Position numbers and translations under genes: made by a program. A DNA stretch of 64,000 nt, from NCBI GenBank assembly GCA_932294295.1, contig OW028573.1:57575829-57639828 (forward strand). Direction: 5' to 3'. This DNA is from Alitta virens. Lineage: Eukaryota > Annelida > Polychaeta > Phyllodocida > Nereididae. The notes below the pieces were generated by a model. That model saw only the letters and a program-made list of their open reading frames with translations. It searched no databases and had not been told where the DNA came from. Below are positions 22,001 to 38,790 of this stretch, one piece after another (the stretch's first letter is position 1; every line of letters starts with the position of its first letter).

Positions 22001-25000
22001 TTGTCAAAGACAAAGTTGCCTATATAAACAACCACCTGAAGTTCGTCCTAAGATACCACACTGATGATAAGTAAGAGATACTCAAATTCACGTATCTTGC
22101 TATTTGGCAGCAGATAATCAGCAGAAAATTTGCATTTGATATATTGAAATTTACTTGACCAGTTGTTTTTAATTTCAGGTTAAACTATCGTGTGGTTGGC
22201 TTTGAGATTGAACCGCTCAGGTAAAGAAAATATTAATTTTTGTGATGTTCTTGGAGATATTATCTTGAGTTTTTCTTTAAAACCTCACCTATATTCTACA
22301 ATACCCGGATTCTCCACCATTTAATGTATGGAAGAAGTAGACCAGGTGAAGACTGAGTACTGTAGAATATAGGTGAGGTTTATTCAGTAAGATGACATGT
22401 GTATAGCTGAACCTCAGTTCATGAATTAACTGGCAGGCTAGAAGGCCTGTTTGTTTAAAGACACGCCTGGATGGAGATAACAGAATTGTATTAAGAGGCT
22501 ATTGATGGTATCTGGAATTTTAAATGAAATTCCTAGCTTCAAAGCAAGGATCTGGCTGGAGTATTCACTAGACCATGACAAGCAGATAGCTACTAGGCTT
22601 AGACAAAGAAACAAGATGGCTGCTTAGAACAATTGGATATACTTGATAGTTACAATAATAAGTGAACACTAGATATATTACAATATGACAGTATCATTAA
22701 AGCGTTTTGATTTTCTTACAGTATCAAAAAAGGGGATCTCAAGATTGAAGATGGAAAATGCAAACAAGCTGCTGGAAATTTTGCACCGCAAGCTATCAAT
22801 GAAAAAGGTAAACTTGATGCATCCAATGAAGCTTAAAATTAGTACTGACAGCTGCTTTGCATCTTACACTCTGTAATTGTGCCCGTTACGGTATTAATCC
22901 CTATCATCAGGGCTGTGCTATCAAGACTTGATATCACAGTTAACCTTCTTAAAAACACTTGTCGGTTTTGTATACAAATGTTTCATTCTTGTATGCAAAA
23001 AAGTGTCTTCTAAAGAAAGCTAAATTCACTATTTAACATTCAGCTTGAGCATCGATGTCTATTTAGCTCTGCCATCGGGAGGGGGGAGAGCTCGATAGAT
23101 GATGGTGCCTTCTGGGTGATTTAGCTTTTCCGCAAAAATCGATCCTGCGTATTCCACATAAAATGAGAACTAAGAGTCCGTATTTCGCTACCTGGCGTTG
23201 TCTTAAGGTATATACTGTTTACAGCCGCGTATTGCTTATGGGCGTGTTTCGTTTGTTTCATTATTCTACAGACAGCCATTTTTGCAATCATCTGCGCTGC
23301 CTTGGCTCCCTCGATTTGTCCCTAGTTGCACGAGCGTGCGATACCTACATATGACGTCATCAAGGGAATCCCCTGTGGGGGAAGCCCAAATGGCGAGGTT
23401 GCTGTGCTGTCCATAGCCAATGGAATGAGTTAATAATGCACTTATTACGCACATTTTGTCATAATTACACACCAAAATATTTACGTCAGTCATGCGTAAG
23501 TATGTCTCAACTGTTGTCTGACGAAAATAAGCCAGACATTTACTTCAAATCACGCCAATTATCAGCGACATGACAGACAGCCGTTTGTTCACATTTTTCC
23601 ACACAGGCAGAGCCACACTGGGCAGAGCTCTGCGCATCCCATGTGTATTCTAGTATTGATTAATCACTTAGTGATAATGTTTGTTTTACAGGTTTAACTG
23701 AGGTCCAGTTCACATATGAAGTTCAGTGGGTAGAAAGTGAAATCCGCTGGGCATCCAGATGGGACACCTACCTGACCATGAGCGATGTACAGATTCACTG
23801 GTTCTCCATCATCAATTCTGTTGTCGTCGTGTTCTTCTTGGCAGGAATTCTGACCATGATCATTGTAAGAACTCTGCGTCGGGATATCGCCAAGTATAAC
23901 AAGATTGATGATGAGGTATACATTGAAATTAGTTTGTTTTTGTCATATTCTTGGATTTATTCTTTGGTATGGTGGATAATTTGCTATTAATTGACAATGT
24001 TCACAAACTGAATCCTTGTGTTTTAGGAGGAAATGATGGAAGAATCTGGTTGGAAGCTTGTCCATGGTGATGTGTTCCGTCCTCCAAGACGCACTAAACT
24101 TCTTACTTCTCTGGTCGGTGCTGGAATCCAGATCTTGTGCTGCACATTTGTTGTTATGTGTAAGTGGACATAGTCATTCCTTCAAATGGTGCTCTTCCCC
24201 CTTGCAATGTTTCATTTATAACTTGTATGCACTTATTTTGAAAGATCTATTTGAGAAAAAGATTTGTCATAATTTTATCATACACCATCATATGAAATAC
24301 TTAGAATTTTCTGTAATAAGCAAATGCAGATTGTTGAAATGCACTGCCATTTTATTTTCAGTATTTGCCATGTTAGGAATGTTGTCTCCTGCCTCCAGAG
24401 GTGCTCTCATGACAGCTGCCATCTTCCTGTTTGTGTTCATGGGTTTAGTGGCTGGGTACTTTGCTGCAAGACTCTACAAAACTATGAAGGGATTGGAATG
24501 GAAAAAAGCTGCATTACAGGTACTAATGGAATTTATAATACAAGTTCTCAGAAACTGCGTATTTCTGTGTTTGTGCAACATAACTAAGCATTTGGATGCA
24601 AGGAATATTGCTCTTGTTTTCAGACTGCAATGATCTACCCTGGTGTAGTGTTTGGAATTGGATTTTTATTGAACTGCTTCATTTGGGGAAAGCATTCTAC
24701 AGGAGCTGTGAGTATTAGGGTGTTCATTAAGATTATAAATTCAGTTTTGTGCAACCAGTTTCCAAAGGTTGGCATTGAAGTTATTGAACTCATATCTGAG
24801 ATATTTCTATCTCGTCAGTTTATCAAATGTGACTCTCTTTCAGGTGCCATTTGGAACTTTGGTAGCCCTGCTGTGCATGTGGTTCGGCATTTCCCTGCCA
24901 CTGGTTTTCTTGGGTTTCTATTTCGGCTACAGAAAGCAGGTAAATGCTTATTTAGCAGGATCATTGCACATGTCCCCATATGTTTTTGAATATTGAGACT

Positions 25001-26848
25001 GATGGCACCTCTTCATCACAAATGAGGAATGACGTGAACCAATAATGCTAATACCACTAATGTGCTTTTTGTAAGGTCATTTGTGCTCAGAATCAAGTTG
25101 TGACTGGTAAGCAGAGACATAAAGAAATCTGATGTAAAAAAAAAAAAAAGCATGTTTCCCAAGTGGTGTCTTTTCTGGAGGTGTCCCACTAAAAATTAAT
25201 TTGTATTGGTATATTCAGTTGCACCTCTCACCTCTTCAGGAAATAATCGTAATTCTCTTGCCCTTGTGATTTGCTTTCATGTGTTTGCTTCATACAAAGC
25301 ATTGTCTTTTATTTGACATGTTCAAAAATTGTTTGAACCACCCATTTTAAAAATTGTTATTTTTGTTTCAGGCTTATGAACACCCAGTTAGAACAAACCA
25401 GATCCCAAGACAAGTTCCTGAACAGCCTTGGTACCTCAGTCCATTCTTTGGGTATGTATTCTGAAAAAAAAAACAGTTTGCCACTTAGGTTAAGTGTAGT
25501 TTCCTACTGCTCCCAGAAATATTGTTAGTAGTATGTTAATGAGTGTAACAAATGTTGATTGATGGTGTGCATTTATTGTCTCTGTGCCAAATGAATGTGC
25601 ATATGTTGCCCATGGCAAATCACAAGTAATTTGCTCAGATTTTCTGAGTATTAAAAAATATATTTAATACAGTTCTAAATTCATTTTAGTAAATTGTTAG
25701 TAATTTGCTCAAACTGGGCATTGATTTATAACTAATTCTGTAGCTACATCTGCTCTGATCTGAATAAACACTTATGTTTTTTTCTATAATTTCAGTACAC
25801 TCATGGCTGGAATCTTGCCATTTGGGGCTATGTTTATCGAGTTATTCTTTATATTCACTGTAAGTTTTTTTGTATAAATCATTAGAATTCTGTTAAATTT
25901 CCAGAGCTTAGTTGTGTGTCATGATTAAATTGGGTAGTACAAAACAATTTTCAAGTTATGATTTTTTTGTTTCAGGCCATCTGGGAGAACCAGTTCTACT
26001 ATTTGTTTGGTTTCCTCTTCTTGGTGTTTTTGATCCTAATTGTCTCATGTTCTCAAATATCTATTGTCATGACCTACTTCCAGCTATGTGGTGAGGTAAG
26101 AATCGACTTCTTTCTTAATACAATCACACCCATTTATAACTATTTGGTCAAAACGTGTTTCTTACAACTGGGTTTCATTATGTAAAAGATGGGCAAAAGA
26201 TTTGCTTCTGGACTTCATCTATAAATGTAGTTGCGACTGTTGATGTATCATGCTGAGTTATATATTATTAACCATCAGTGGAGTTCTTATGATTTATGAA
26301 ATTACATCTTGTTTGCAGGACTACCATTGGTGGTGGCACTCGTTCATCATATCAGGAGGATCCGCCTTCTATGTATTTGCCTACTCCATTTTCTACTTTG
26401 TAACTAAGGTAAGTACTCTTACTTTGTGTAATTAGCTGGGTAATTAGTAATTAGCTGGGGCCATGCAAGGCATGAACCATATCATAGTGTGCTCCAATTC
26501 AATAACAATTTGCGCATTCCTTGTGGCCTTGTAATACTTATAGAGCCATGTACCCAGCAGCCCTTAAATCTTGGAAAATCAAAGCAAAGTCATCATCCGA
26601 CCATTGTGACCCCTGGAGCCCAGTGCTCGAATTGTACGTGCGCCAGATCACTCATTGCATGTTTCATTCTAGTAATATTGGCATATTTTTTCTTTCAGTT
26701 GGAAATCACAGAATTCATGCCAACGATGTTGTACTTCGGCTACACTTCACTAATGGTCTTCACATTCTGGATTCTAACAGGGACCATAGGGTTTTATGCT
26801 GCATATTTCTTCATTAGAAAAATTTATGGCGCCATCAAAATTGACTAA
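16416..26848 (+). CDS. TM9SF4: Transmembrane 9 superfamily member 4
   Basis: Nonaspanin of the Golgi/endosome, acting in membrane-protein sorting and phagocytosis/adhesion. Exons: 16416-16427, 19735-19854, 20184-20286, 20422-20465, 21709-21821, 21915-22070, 22179-22220, 22722-22807, 23692-23915, 24027-24159, 24362-24519, 24624-24707, 24844-24939, 25372-25451, 25796-25859, 25976-26095, 26319-26408, 26699-26848. The sum is 1875 nt, 624 residues (human about 642). A signal peptide ([15 protein letters not shown]) is followed by [11 protein letters not shown] and a luminal domain of about 230 residues with [12 protein letters not shown] and GEVLRGDRI. Then come [20 protein letters not shown] and nine membrane segments. 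The C-terminus GAIKID carries the KxD/E-type COPI/Golgi-retention ending known for the family. FYVPGVAPI and the KID end favour TM9SF4 over TM9SF2. The first exon supplies only MADK; translation could instead begin at the exon-2 ATG (19735), which would place the signal peptide at the very N-terminus. Confidence 0.95.
17412..17808 (-). repeat. Dispersed repeat family R2, copy B (inverted relative to copy A)
   Basis: Lies in the 3.3-kb TM9SF4 intron 1, in opposite orientation to copy A (14452-15065). It begins AGGCCGCAGGAG and ends CTCCTGCGGCCT, a perfect 12-bp terminal inversion. It contains the complements of the copy A blocks, including TGACGTCATCAATG and GCCAATCTCTAGTCATAAAA. Homology runs about 24 bp beyond the 17412 end, so the true element border may be wider. 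Confidence 0.65.
18893..19034. repeat. (TA)n microsatellite cluster
   Basis: Alternating TA tracts interrupted by short repeated units TACATAATAATTACATAATA, in TM9SF4 intron 1. Likely length-polymorphic and able to extrude cruciforms. Confidence 0.85.
22280..22381. repeat. Perfect 21-bp inverted repeat, 102-bp hairpin element
   Basis: Arms 22280-22300 (AACCTCACCTATATTCTACA plus one more base) and 22361-22381 are exact reverse complements, separated by 60 bp. It is in a TM9SF4 intron, 59 bp after the exon ending at 22220. Likely a very short MITE; target duplication unclear. Confidence 0.7.
23062..23655. repeat. Dispersed repeat family R1, copy 2
   Basis: Same family and same orientation as 431-1100; see the shared blocks listed there (TGACGTCATCAAGGGAATCC at about 23351, GGGGGAAGCCCA, GGGCAGAGCTC near the end). 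Located in a TM9SF4 intron and ending only about 36 bp before the exon at 23692. It therefore lies next to that exon's branch point and acceptor. Confidence 0.6.
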
Positions 26849-27954
26849 ACTCTTGATATCTATGTTTAACCTTTGGAAGAAAGACATTGAAGGATATTCA
26901 TGCTTTTGTGATGACTGTTTACGGTTGGTTTTAATTCGCATCCGAGGATGTGTACAAATTATCAATCCAGTACAAGGACATTCCGAGGAATATTTCCCAT
27001 CATGTAATTTGTAGGTTCTTTGTGGGTGTTACCGTCTTGATGTACATTTATGGCAGTTTAATTAAAGGGGTCAAATTATGGCAATCGTGTAACTTTGCAC
27101 TGTGAAAATATTTTGCACGGTGAAGATTTGTTTTGCTTTGTGTGAAAGAATATATAGTGTTGTGAAACGGAGAATTTGCTGATCATTTCATACTAGGCAT
27201 CTTAGTTCCTCATTAAGCATTTTGTAAATAACGCACATGGGTGTTGCACACTGCATCATGTATCTAGTGAAATTGGTTTGTTTCACAAACGAAATGGTTC
27301 GACTAGAATGATACCATTTCCGCTGACTGAATCTCTGCAAGCAATGAAGCAATTTCCTACCTTCTGCAGTTTCCATGTAAAAAATGTGAAGACATTTTCA
27401 TTTATATATATATATCAATTACATTAATATTAATTTGCACGTGTTGTTAGATTGTAATATTGTAAAGGCATAACTCTAGATTTAATTTGAGAATTGTTTT
27501 TCACACTAGTGTGATACTTGGTTTTTCACACTAGTGTAAGTTATAAATGTTAGTTCAGAGAAGTGTCTACAGTGGAGTTTGGAGAAGTAATTTTCCGATT
27601 TAATACAGGTGAATGATCTTTTGATGTCCAAGCAACATTTCTTTTGCCAATGGGGATTGTTTACTTGGTGTCCTGTACATTTTAACTATCAACATTATTC
27701 AGCAGAAAATGCCAGTGCAACATATTGTAAAAATATATAATACAGTGATGCAGTATGATTGGTATATATACACGAGTGTTTGTTAATTTATTGGGTTTCA
27801 GTTTTCATTGTTCTTGGAGTAATTATGCATGGGGATTTGCTAAGCCTGGCAGGCCTGGATTAACATAAAAACACTTTATAACTCTTTTTTAATGTGAAAC
27901 ATTTGAAGTGTCTACAGTTGGAAGTTCCTTATAAAGTTGTATAGACAAATTTTC

Positions 27955-27960
27955 AATAAA
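27955..27960 (+). terminator. Poly(A) signal of TM9SF4
   Basis: AATAAA in TTTTCAATAAAATATTGG, 1.1 kb past the stop codon. The 3' UTR 26849-27960 has no other feature except a 24-bp tandem TTTTTCACACTAGTGT repeat near 27498-27540. Confidence 0.65.
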
Positions 27961-28157
27961 ATATTGGTTGTAAATGTTCTTTCCTGTTAATCAGAATACA
28001 CATCGGTGGTTTCACACCATCACCTAAGGCTGGGGGGTGGGGTTCATTACAGACTAATTTTGGTACTATAGTCATAGTCCTTATTTAGACATAGCAGCAT
28101 CCCGAGCTTCCTTTTTTGGAAATAATATAACAGAAAAATTCCTTTTTTTAAATAAAA

Positions 28158-28163
28158 TTTATT
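28158..28163 (-). terminator. Poly(A) signal of ELP3
   Basis: AATAAA on the minus strand, 13 nt past the ELP3 stop. The TM9SF4 signal is about 200 bp away on the other strand, so the two genes end tail-to-tail. Confidence 0.6.
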
Positions 28164-28175
28164 CAGACCACACGA

Positions 28176-32641
<4,466 letters not shown>

Positions 32642-33070
32642 GATGACCCTCTCTATCAACTAAACTCGACGAAATTGTTAGGGAAAACGTGAAATGTGGC
32701 TTCTTCTGTCGTGGTCAGCATGCTATTAGAAGTTTCAATTCGTACCTCAAAAGATCCCGTTGTTTCTAATTACAAAGCCTAAATACGACCTGATATTTAT
32801 TTAATTAAAATTAATTATATTTATTGACGATAAACTTGTCTTAATGCTTTTATTTGAGAATAAACATTGTTCGACACTAACTTTCTATCATCCTACTGAA
32901 GGTGAAGGTCGCTCGAGAAATTGACGTGTTCCTGAAATAAGAGAAGTTTTGTCCGAAAAGTTGGGAGTTGTATTTCATCTGAGAGATACCTTTCTTACAC
33001 AATGAACTGTTGATCATGTGACGGAATTTTTATTGTTGAAGATAGTGTCCGACTGAAGACAAACTGCAAG
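32642..33070. promoter_or_regulatory. Bidirectional promoter region ELP3 / BLCAP
   Basis: Short interval between two divergent start codons. No TATA box or clear factor site stands out. The sequence just before the BLCAP ATG (CTGCAAG|ATG) could be a splice acceptor, so BLCAP may also have an upstream leader exon here. Confidence 0.4.
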
Positions 33071-33337
33071 ATGTACTGTTTACAGTGGCTGATTCCAGTG
33101 CTGCTGATTCCCAAACCATTGAACCCTGCACTTCTATACAACCATGCTATGTTCATGGTCTTCTATCTCGCAGGATTCTTTCTGGAGCGAAAGCCCTGCA
33201 CAATCTGCAGTTTGGTATTTTTGGCAGCCGTCTTCATGATTTGCTATAGCTGCCTGGGAAACTGTATATTCTGGCCATGTGAAAATGAATGCACTGACAG
33301 TGTTAATGGGTGCCCTCTGAGAAGCCCAACACTATAG
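33071..33337 (+). CDS. BLCAP: Bladder cancer-associated protein (BLCAP family)
   Basis: A single coding exon of 88 residues, beginning [20 protein letters not shown] and containing [19 protein letters not shown] and CYSCLGNC. It is highly similar to vertebrate BLCAP (87 residues), with divergence only at the C-terminal tail. It has two hydrophobic segments (about 3-30 and 43-62) and a cysteine-rich C-terminal half. It is a small membrane protein linked to growth control and apoptosis in mammals; its biochemical role is unsettled. Codons 2 (TAC), 5 (CAG) and 15 (AAA) are the same residues that mammalian ADARs recode in BLCAP mRNA. The coding exon may start exactly at the ATG (preceding CTGCAAG). 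The long 3' UTR ends near 33900. Confidence 0.95.
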   Translation: MYCLQWLIPVLLIPKPLNPALLYNHAMFMVFYLAGFFLERKPCTICSLVFLAAVFMICYSCLGNCIFWPCENECTDSVNGCPLRSPTL

Positions 33338-33878
33338 CACATTCTGGAAGTCGCCTCACCATCATGAAATCATTGCACTTTTTTCATGACCCCAAACTCT
33401 TCGATTCATCGCAGTTTTATCCTTCTAAAGGGCTGTGGCCAATACCAAAGGCTGGTTTGTCTATCCGATTCTGGTCATAATCATCTTCTGACTGTGTGTT
33501 ATGGAAATCAACTGTTTGGACACTGTTGGTCATTTTCATTGCAGCTGAACCATGGACTTTCGAAAACAAATGAACCTTAACTCTATTGAGGAGCTACATT
33601 ATCAGCATACTGCAGAATTTGTAGAGATTGAATTTGTGAATGCATCTATGTGTACAACTTGTTAACCAACTATTATAATGGTGTTCATGCACATGGCGGG
33701 ATCCTGTTGCACATACGGTTGACTAATTTGTGTTGTAATCTGTAAAGTCCTGTCATATGATTTACCCAATTATTTGCATTTATATGTTTTAAATACAAAC
33801 ATATTATGTATAGTAAGGTGAAGCCTGCTCTGTATATTAAGCTTTAAAAGCATTCTTGTACCAGAGACTGAAATTGTC

Positions 33879-33884
33879 AATAAA
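33879..33884 (+). terminator. Poly(A) signal of BLCAP
   Basis: AATAAA in TGTCAATAAATTGAG, 0.54 kb past the BLCAP stop. Confidence 0.6.
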
Positions 33885-33899
33885 TTGAGATCTACGGCA

Positions 33900-34844
33900 T
33901 GTCTAGATTTGTAATATACTTGCTAGGATTGCACTCCTAAATTGATTTTTCATTTAGTTCATAAGAGTACTAAAGGAATCATTAAACAGTTGAATGACAT
34001 TTTTGGTTTTTGGTTATTTATTCTTTTGCTTCACATAATGCTAAAATGTGTTCTAACTACACTTACTGGTCAAAGGTATGGAACAATTTGCCATAATCGT
34101 GGCACAACTGCTTTCTCAATTCATTGGAAATTATATTTCATGGATTTTTGTTGTGCCATCCATCATGATTATGAAATAAATTACTGTCTTTCAGTGATAC
34201 ACAAATTCAGAAATTTGCTTTGGAGGGAAGCCAATAAGGTGCTAACTTTCTCATGCCATGTGCTACCCTCCCAAGTCTCTCAGTAATATACTAGGTGCGC
34301 TACATAGTAATTTTCTGCGTTATTTAGCCAACCACATAGAATGGCCAAAAGCTCCAAAATTGCTAATGGCAAGGGCACAGGGCTAAAATGCAGGGAGGGA
34401 GCGTAGAATGTACCAGGGGAGCTTCATAGAATACCCTTGATTGTACACACGTTTCGGTAGATATCATCTGTATAATTTATTAGCTGTGACCCCCTTGATC
34501 TTCCTTTGGACCCTCATGTTCCTTACATCTGTGACAGGGATGATCTGCCTAGCCTCTCTCTTGCACATTTTACTAACTTGCCAAGTTAGGCAGAAGCCAG
34601 AAATTTGTTTTTAATGACACTATGGGAGAAGGGAAGCTTTGGAAGATGCTACAAAATTATGGCATGGCTTTGTCTGCTCAACTGGCCTGAAAGGGATATT
34701 TTTACATGGCCTGACCATTGAATACATTTAGCCATTTCATCTTTGGGTTTCTGGACAATGTAATGTGTCTTACCCTATTTTGGCCTCCATTATGATGACC
34801 ACAATTAAGGTTTTTTGCAATTTTTAGGCAGCTTTTGTAATAAT
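33900..34844. other. Intergenic, no gene recognised
   Basis: A 114-codon open stretch (33942-34286) exists but has no recognisable domain and biased composition. I do not support it as a gene. Confidence 0.5.
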
Positions 34845-37685
34845 TATATATATATATATATAATTTTATTGACCTCAGAGCATCAAAGAGATACATGTGT
34901 CATAAAAAATAAAATACAAGGATAAAAAAATAAAAATATACATATATATAATGATTAAGTAAAATAAAAGAACAATCTACATGAACATAATTTAGTTACA
35001 TATTAAAAGCATCTTTTGATAATTATGTACAACTATAAGCATATGAAAAAAACAAGGCACCATCAGGGTAATTAGCAGAAATATATGCACCATAGAAGAT
35101 TAATACTGAATACAAATAAGCAGCAGGAGTGGGTATTTACATGTGTACAGATTTTATATTGTCTATTTAGGAACTATATATAATAATAATAATAGTAAAA
35201 ATAATTATATGTACAAAACCTTATTTGGAGCAGCAATAAATTAAATAAACAAGCCTATCAACATCCAAATATATTTACAAACAAACAGTCAAGCATGCAC
35301 CATGCAACCACAAATCAAACCATGCGAGTCCGCATGTCCAGTGCCTACAGCTACCCATGACCATGTGGTGAACTTTATGAATGAAAATGTACATTAAACG
35401 ATATTATCAGTTTTTAGGACTATGTTTAAAAATTTACCTAATGCATAAATCATTTCTGAGTTTTTATTAATCATTATTTTTAAGAGTTGTTCTTTGGGGT
35501 GAAAGATAGTGAAGTCTTCAATATGTTTATAAGCTACTTGGTAGAGATCCATTCTAGCTGTTTCCCAATTTCTACAAATTATCAAACAATGAAACTCATC
35601 TTCAGTGTCATTTGTGTCGCATCTTTTACAAATGCGCTCTTCAGCTACTACATAAGGTCTCTTGTGTCTTCCTAATTCTATATGGAGATTATGAGAACTC
35701 AGTCTAAATCTGGCTATACTACGATACAGATACTTAGGTAGGTTGTAATTTAAATAAGATTCTAGACATAGTTCCTTTTTGAAGAGTTTGTAAGTTCTAA
35801 GCTTAGGATTTTTTACATTGTCATTAATATCCGTTAACATCTTGCTTTGTGCCTGTTCATACAACTTAGTGATAATTGAAGCTGGGATTTCATCATCATT
35901 AATATTTAAGCTATCTGTAACCTGATGTATCCTAGTTAGCCAGCATTGCTGGTTGTTGCGATAAAGGGATACTTGAACGTCATAGCATTTGCGTAATAAT
36001 AAGGGACAATTTTCAGATTTTAGCCTATTCCAGTATTTAATAGCAGAAGCTTGCTGTCTATATATCAATGGGAATCTGCCCGTATCTGCTAGTACAGCAA
36101 CAGATGATGTTTGGTTTCTCGCACCTAATAGGTTCTTAAGGAATTTGAGCTGTATCCTTTCCAATACGTCTATCTCTTTTTTATTTGGAAACCAGATTTC
36201 ACTATTATAGTCCAAAATTGGCAAAATGTGTGTATCAAACATTTTAAGGCTTATTTTAGGTGGAAGGTAGCCTACAGTTGATTTAATTCTTTCTTTAAGA
36301 GCATGCATGGCTCTTTGCGATTGTGTGGCCAGATGATCGTACATCGTATTATGTGTCTTCAAAGAGTTACTAATGACGTGCCCCAAATATTTATATGAGT
36401 CAACTATTTCTAAATTCTCACCATCAATAGAGAATTTTGGGTTGTTTACATTTAGTCTACTCCTACGATTTGGTTGAATTATCATTACTTGGCTCTTCTG
36501 TGAGTTAATTAGTAAGTGCCATTTTTTACAATAGACTGCAAGGTTGTCTAAAAGTACCTGCATACCAGTTGCACTTTCAGAGACAAGGACTAAGTCATCT
36601 GCATAGAGAAGATGTGTAAAATTATTTTCATTTATAGTGACTCCATGTCTTTGATCAAAGTATTCATTCATATCTGAAAGATATAAATTAAACAATTTAG
36701 GACTTAAAATTCCGCCTTGGAGGACGCCATGTGTGCTATCAAGACTTGAACCTAACTGCCCTTGCCATCTAACTTTGGCACAAGATTTGGAGAACATACT
36801 ATGTATTATTTTTAATAATCTACCATAATATCCCATTTTAATAAGTTTATGGTAAAAGTACGATTAACAAAGTCAAAAGCTTTTGAAAAGTCTACGAAAG
36901 TGATATACAGGTTCTTTCTCTTTGATTTGTGATAGGAAATTAGTGTGTCTATGATGAAGACATTATCACTTGTTCTACACCCTTTGCAGAACCCAAATGA
37001 GATTGCCTTTTTTGTGGAGTGGTTGTATTATTCCTTCAGCCCACTTTTCTGGGAAAATGCCCCTCTCCCAGGTGAAATTAAATAATATAGTTAAAGGTTC
37101 AGATAGATAGTCTGATAAATATCTATAAAAGTCATTGCTAATGCCGTCTATACCTGGAGTTTTGCCTGATTTTAGTGTTTTCAGTTCTCTTTCTACCTCA
37201 TGTAATGTAATTGGGGCATCAGTCATGGTGGGAGCATAGCTGTAATTGTTATTATATATAACCATATATTCCTCTATTTCTTTGAGAAAATGCATATCGA
37301 ACTTGGCAAGGGCACTACTTGGCGGGGATTGAACACTAGCAAAGTATGTTTCAAAAGCACTTAGAGAGCTACTGTAATTGAATTGTTTTTATTTAACCTA
37401 TCCCAATACTTCCAGTATTCCTGGGGGTCATTGCTATCCATTGTGCTAAGTTCTTCCCTAAGTTTATTTTGATACTCTCTTTTCTTTCTTTGGGTTGTTG
37501 TACGATAGTTTTTCTTCAGTAAATTGTATTATTGTAAGGAAGCTGTACTGTTTAGGTCATTATTTTTTGAGAAGCTATTCAATGCATGTTTAAGTGTTTT
37601 GCACTCTTCATCAAACCATTTATTTTGTGGGAAGTTATTACGAATTGATTTCATATACTTTTTAGAGAAGTTGTCTGAAAGACAA
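34845..37685 (-). mobile_element. 5'-truncated non-LTR (LINE) retrotransposon, reverse transcriptase region
   Basis: Reading leftward: linker sequence KWFDEECKTLKHALN (about 37600-37680), then RT entry motifs LKTLKSGKTPGIDGISNDFY (about 37110-37180), FVDFSKAFDFVN (about 36870-36905), GVLQGGILSPKLFNLYLSDM, the catalytic box LLYADDLVL (about 36590-36615) and the thumb/YLGHVIS region. It ends in a C-terminal Cys-His stretch (ICKRCDT...DEFHCLIIC) and stops at 35394. The 3' part (34845-35393) is untranslated and abuts a (TA)n run. The endonuclease domain is missing. The RT frame is broken by a frameshift near 36990-37000. It belongs to the I/Jockey-CR1 type assemblage; the exact clade was not determined. 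One long intact frame (35394 to about 36990) implies a fairly young insertion. Confidence 0.9.
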
Positions 37686-38655
37686 GTACTGCAGCATTAA
37701 CCTGCATGATCGAGTTCACTGATATCTGGTTCTCAATTACTCCATGGCAGAGTTGTTTATCCTGTGCTGCTGCTGTGCCACTCCTAGAATGACATTTAAG
37801 CTTCAATTCTTTGAGTGGAGATCAGATATGTGCAAGGAGTTTCAAATTGTAGTATACTGCATTAAACCTGGAGGTAAGCCAAAGAGACATTTGTTACAAC
37901 TAAATTGCAGATGGTAGAGCACTAATTTTTTATTCTTAAAAAAAAAGAAGAAATTAACACGCTCAGGAATGCTTTAATTATAAAGTGTAATAATTTTAAT
38001 TATTCTTCTACTTCCAGTCAAAATGAAAGTTAGTGGTCAGGCATGAATTAATATCACTGAGGTTGATTTGAAAAGTTAGACCCTATAGTAATTTATCAGT
38101 TGTTTGGAAGGACAAACATGATATGTATACTCTTTTCTCACACGACAAAGGGTTTACCCAGATAAACAGCAGGTGGCAGCACTGTCCAGGTCCACCACTG
38201 TAGACTTAGCTTTTCATAACGATGGGGAAAGCCTCGAAAATAAAAATTTTCCAGAACCCTGGCTCTACATCTCAACTACACACATGAAATTAAAAAATAC
38301 GCCATTTCAAAATCTAAATAGAGTTTATTTCATACTTTTCAATAATATGAAAAATATGGTGCATTTCCTATACACTTAAAAAACTATATGAATAGGCTAT
38401 TTATTGTCTTATTTTCATACTATAAATTTGCATAAAAGACATTATATTCATATATATGCAATGTAGGCCTACCTAAATTATTTGCCATCTCTATCTACCA
38501 GCACTTCACTAATTACTATAACTATGCAATGGTACATTGCACAGTAGACATTTCTTATTTCGGGCCAAACTAAAATTTTCTAGTTTTCGAGCTCTGGCCT
38601 GAAGTAGGACCTCATTGACTTCAGCAGCCTATGTTTAAAAAAATATTCCCACTTA
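37686..38655. other. Intergenic, no gene recognised
   Basis: AT-rich, short ORFs only. It may include unaligned 5' remnants of the LINE at its left edge. Confidence 0.4.
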
Positions 38656-38790
38656 TCGCTTTCCCGTAGATCCCGCCCACGCTCTTGACCTCGCGACGTT
38701 CTTTGCTAGTTCTGCTCGCCACCACCACGTGCCGCTGCTTTAAGCAAACTTCCGGCGTAGTGGGCACGTGCAGCGCGCGTTTCGAGGTGA
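38656..38790 (+). promoter_or_regulatory. CpG-rich patch with two CACGTG E-boxes and a splice-donor-like site
   Basis: Contrasts with the AT-rich surroundings. It holds GATCCCGCCCACGC, CACGTG at 38726-38731 and 38765-38770, then GCGCGCGTTTCGAG|GTGAGTC (donor-like at 38787). It could be a promoter plus untranslated first exon of gcm (2.9 kb downstream) or of a non-coding transcript. No coding similarity found. Confidence 0.3.

Noticed and set aside
33942..34286. 114-codon ORF downstream of BLCAP
   Set aside because: No recognisable domain, AT-driven hydrophobic composition, lies after a poly(A) signal with no promoter.
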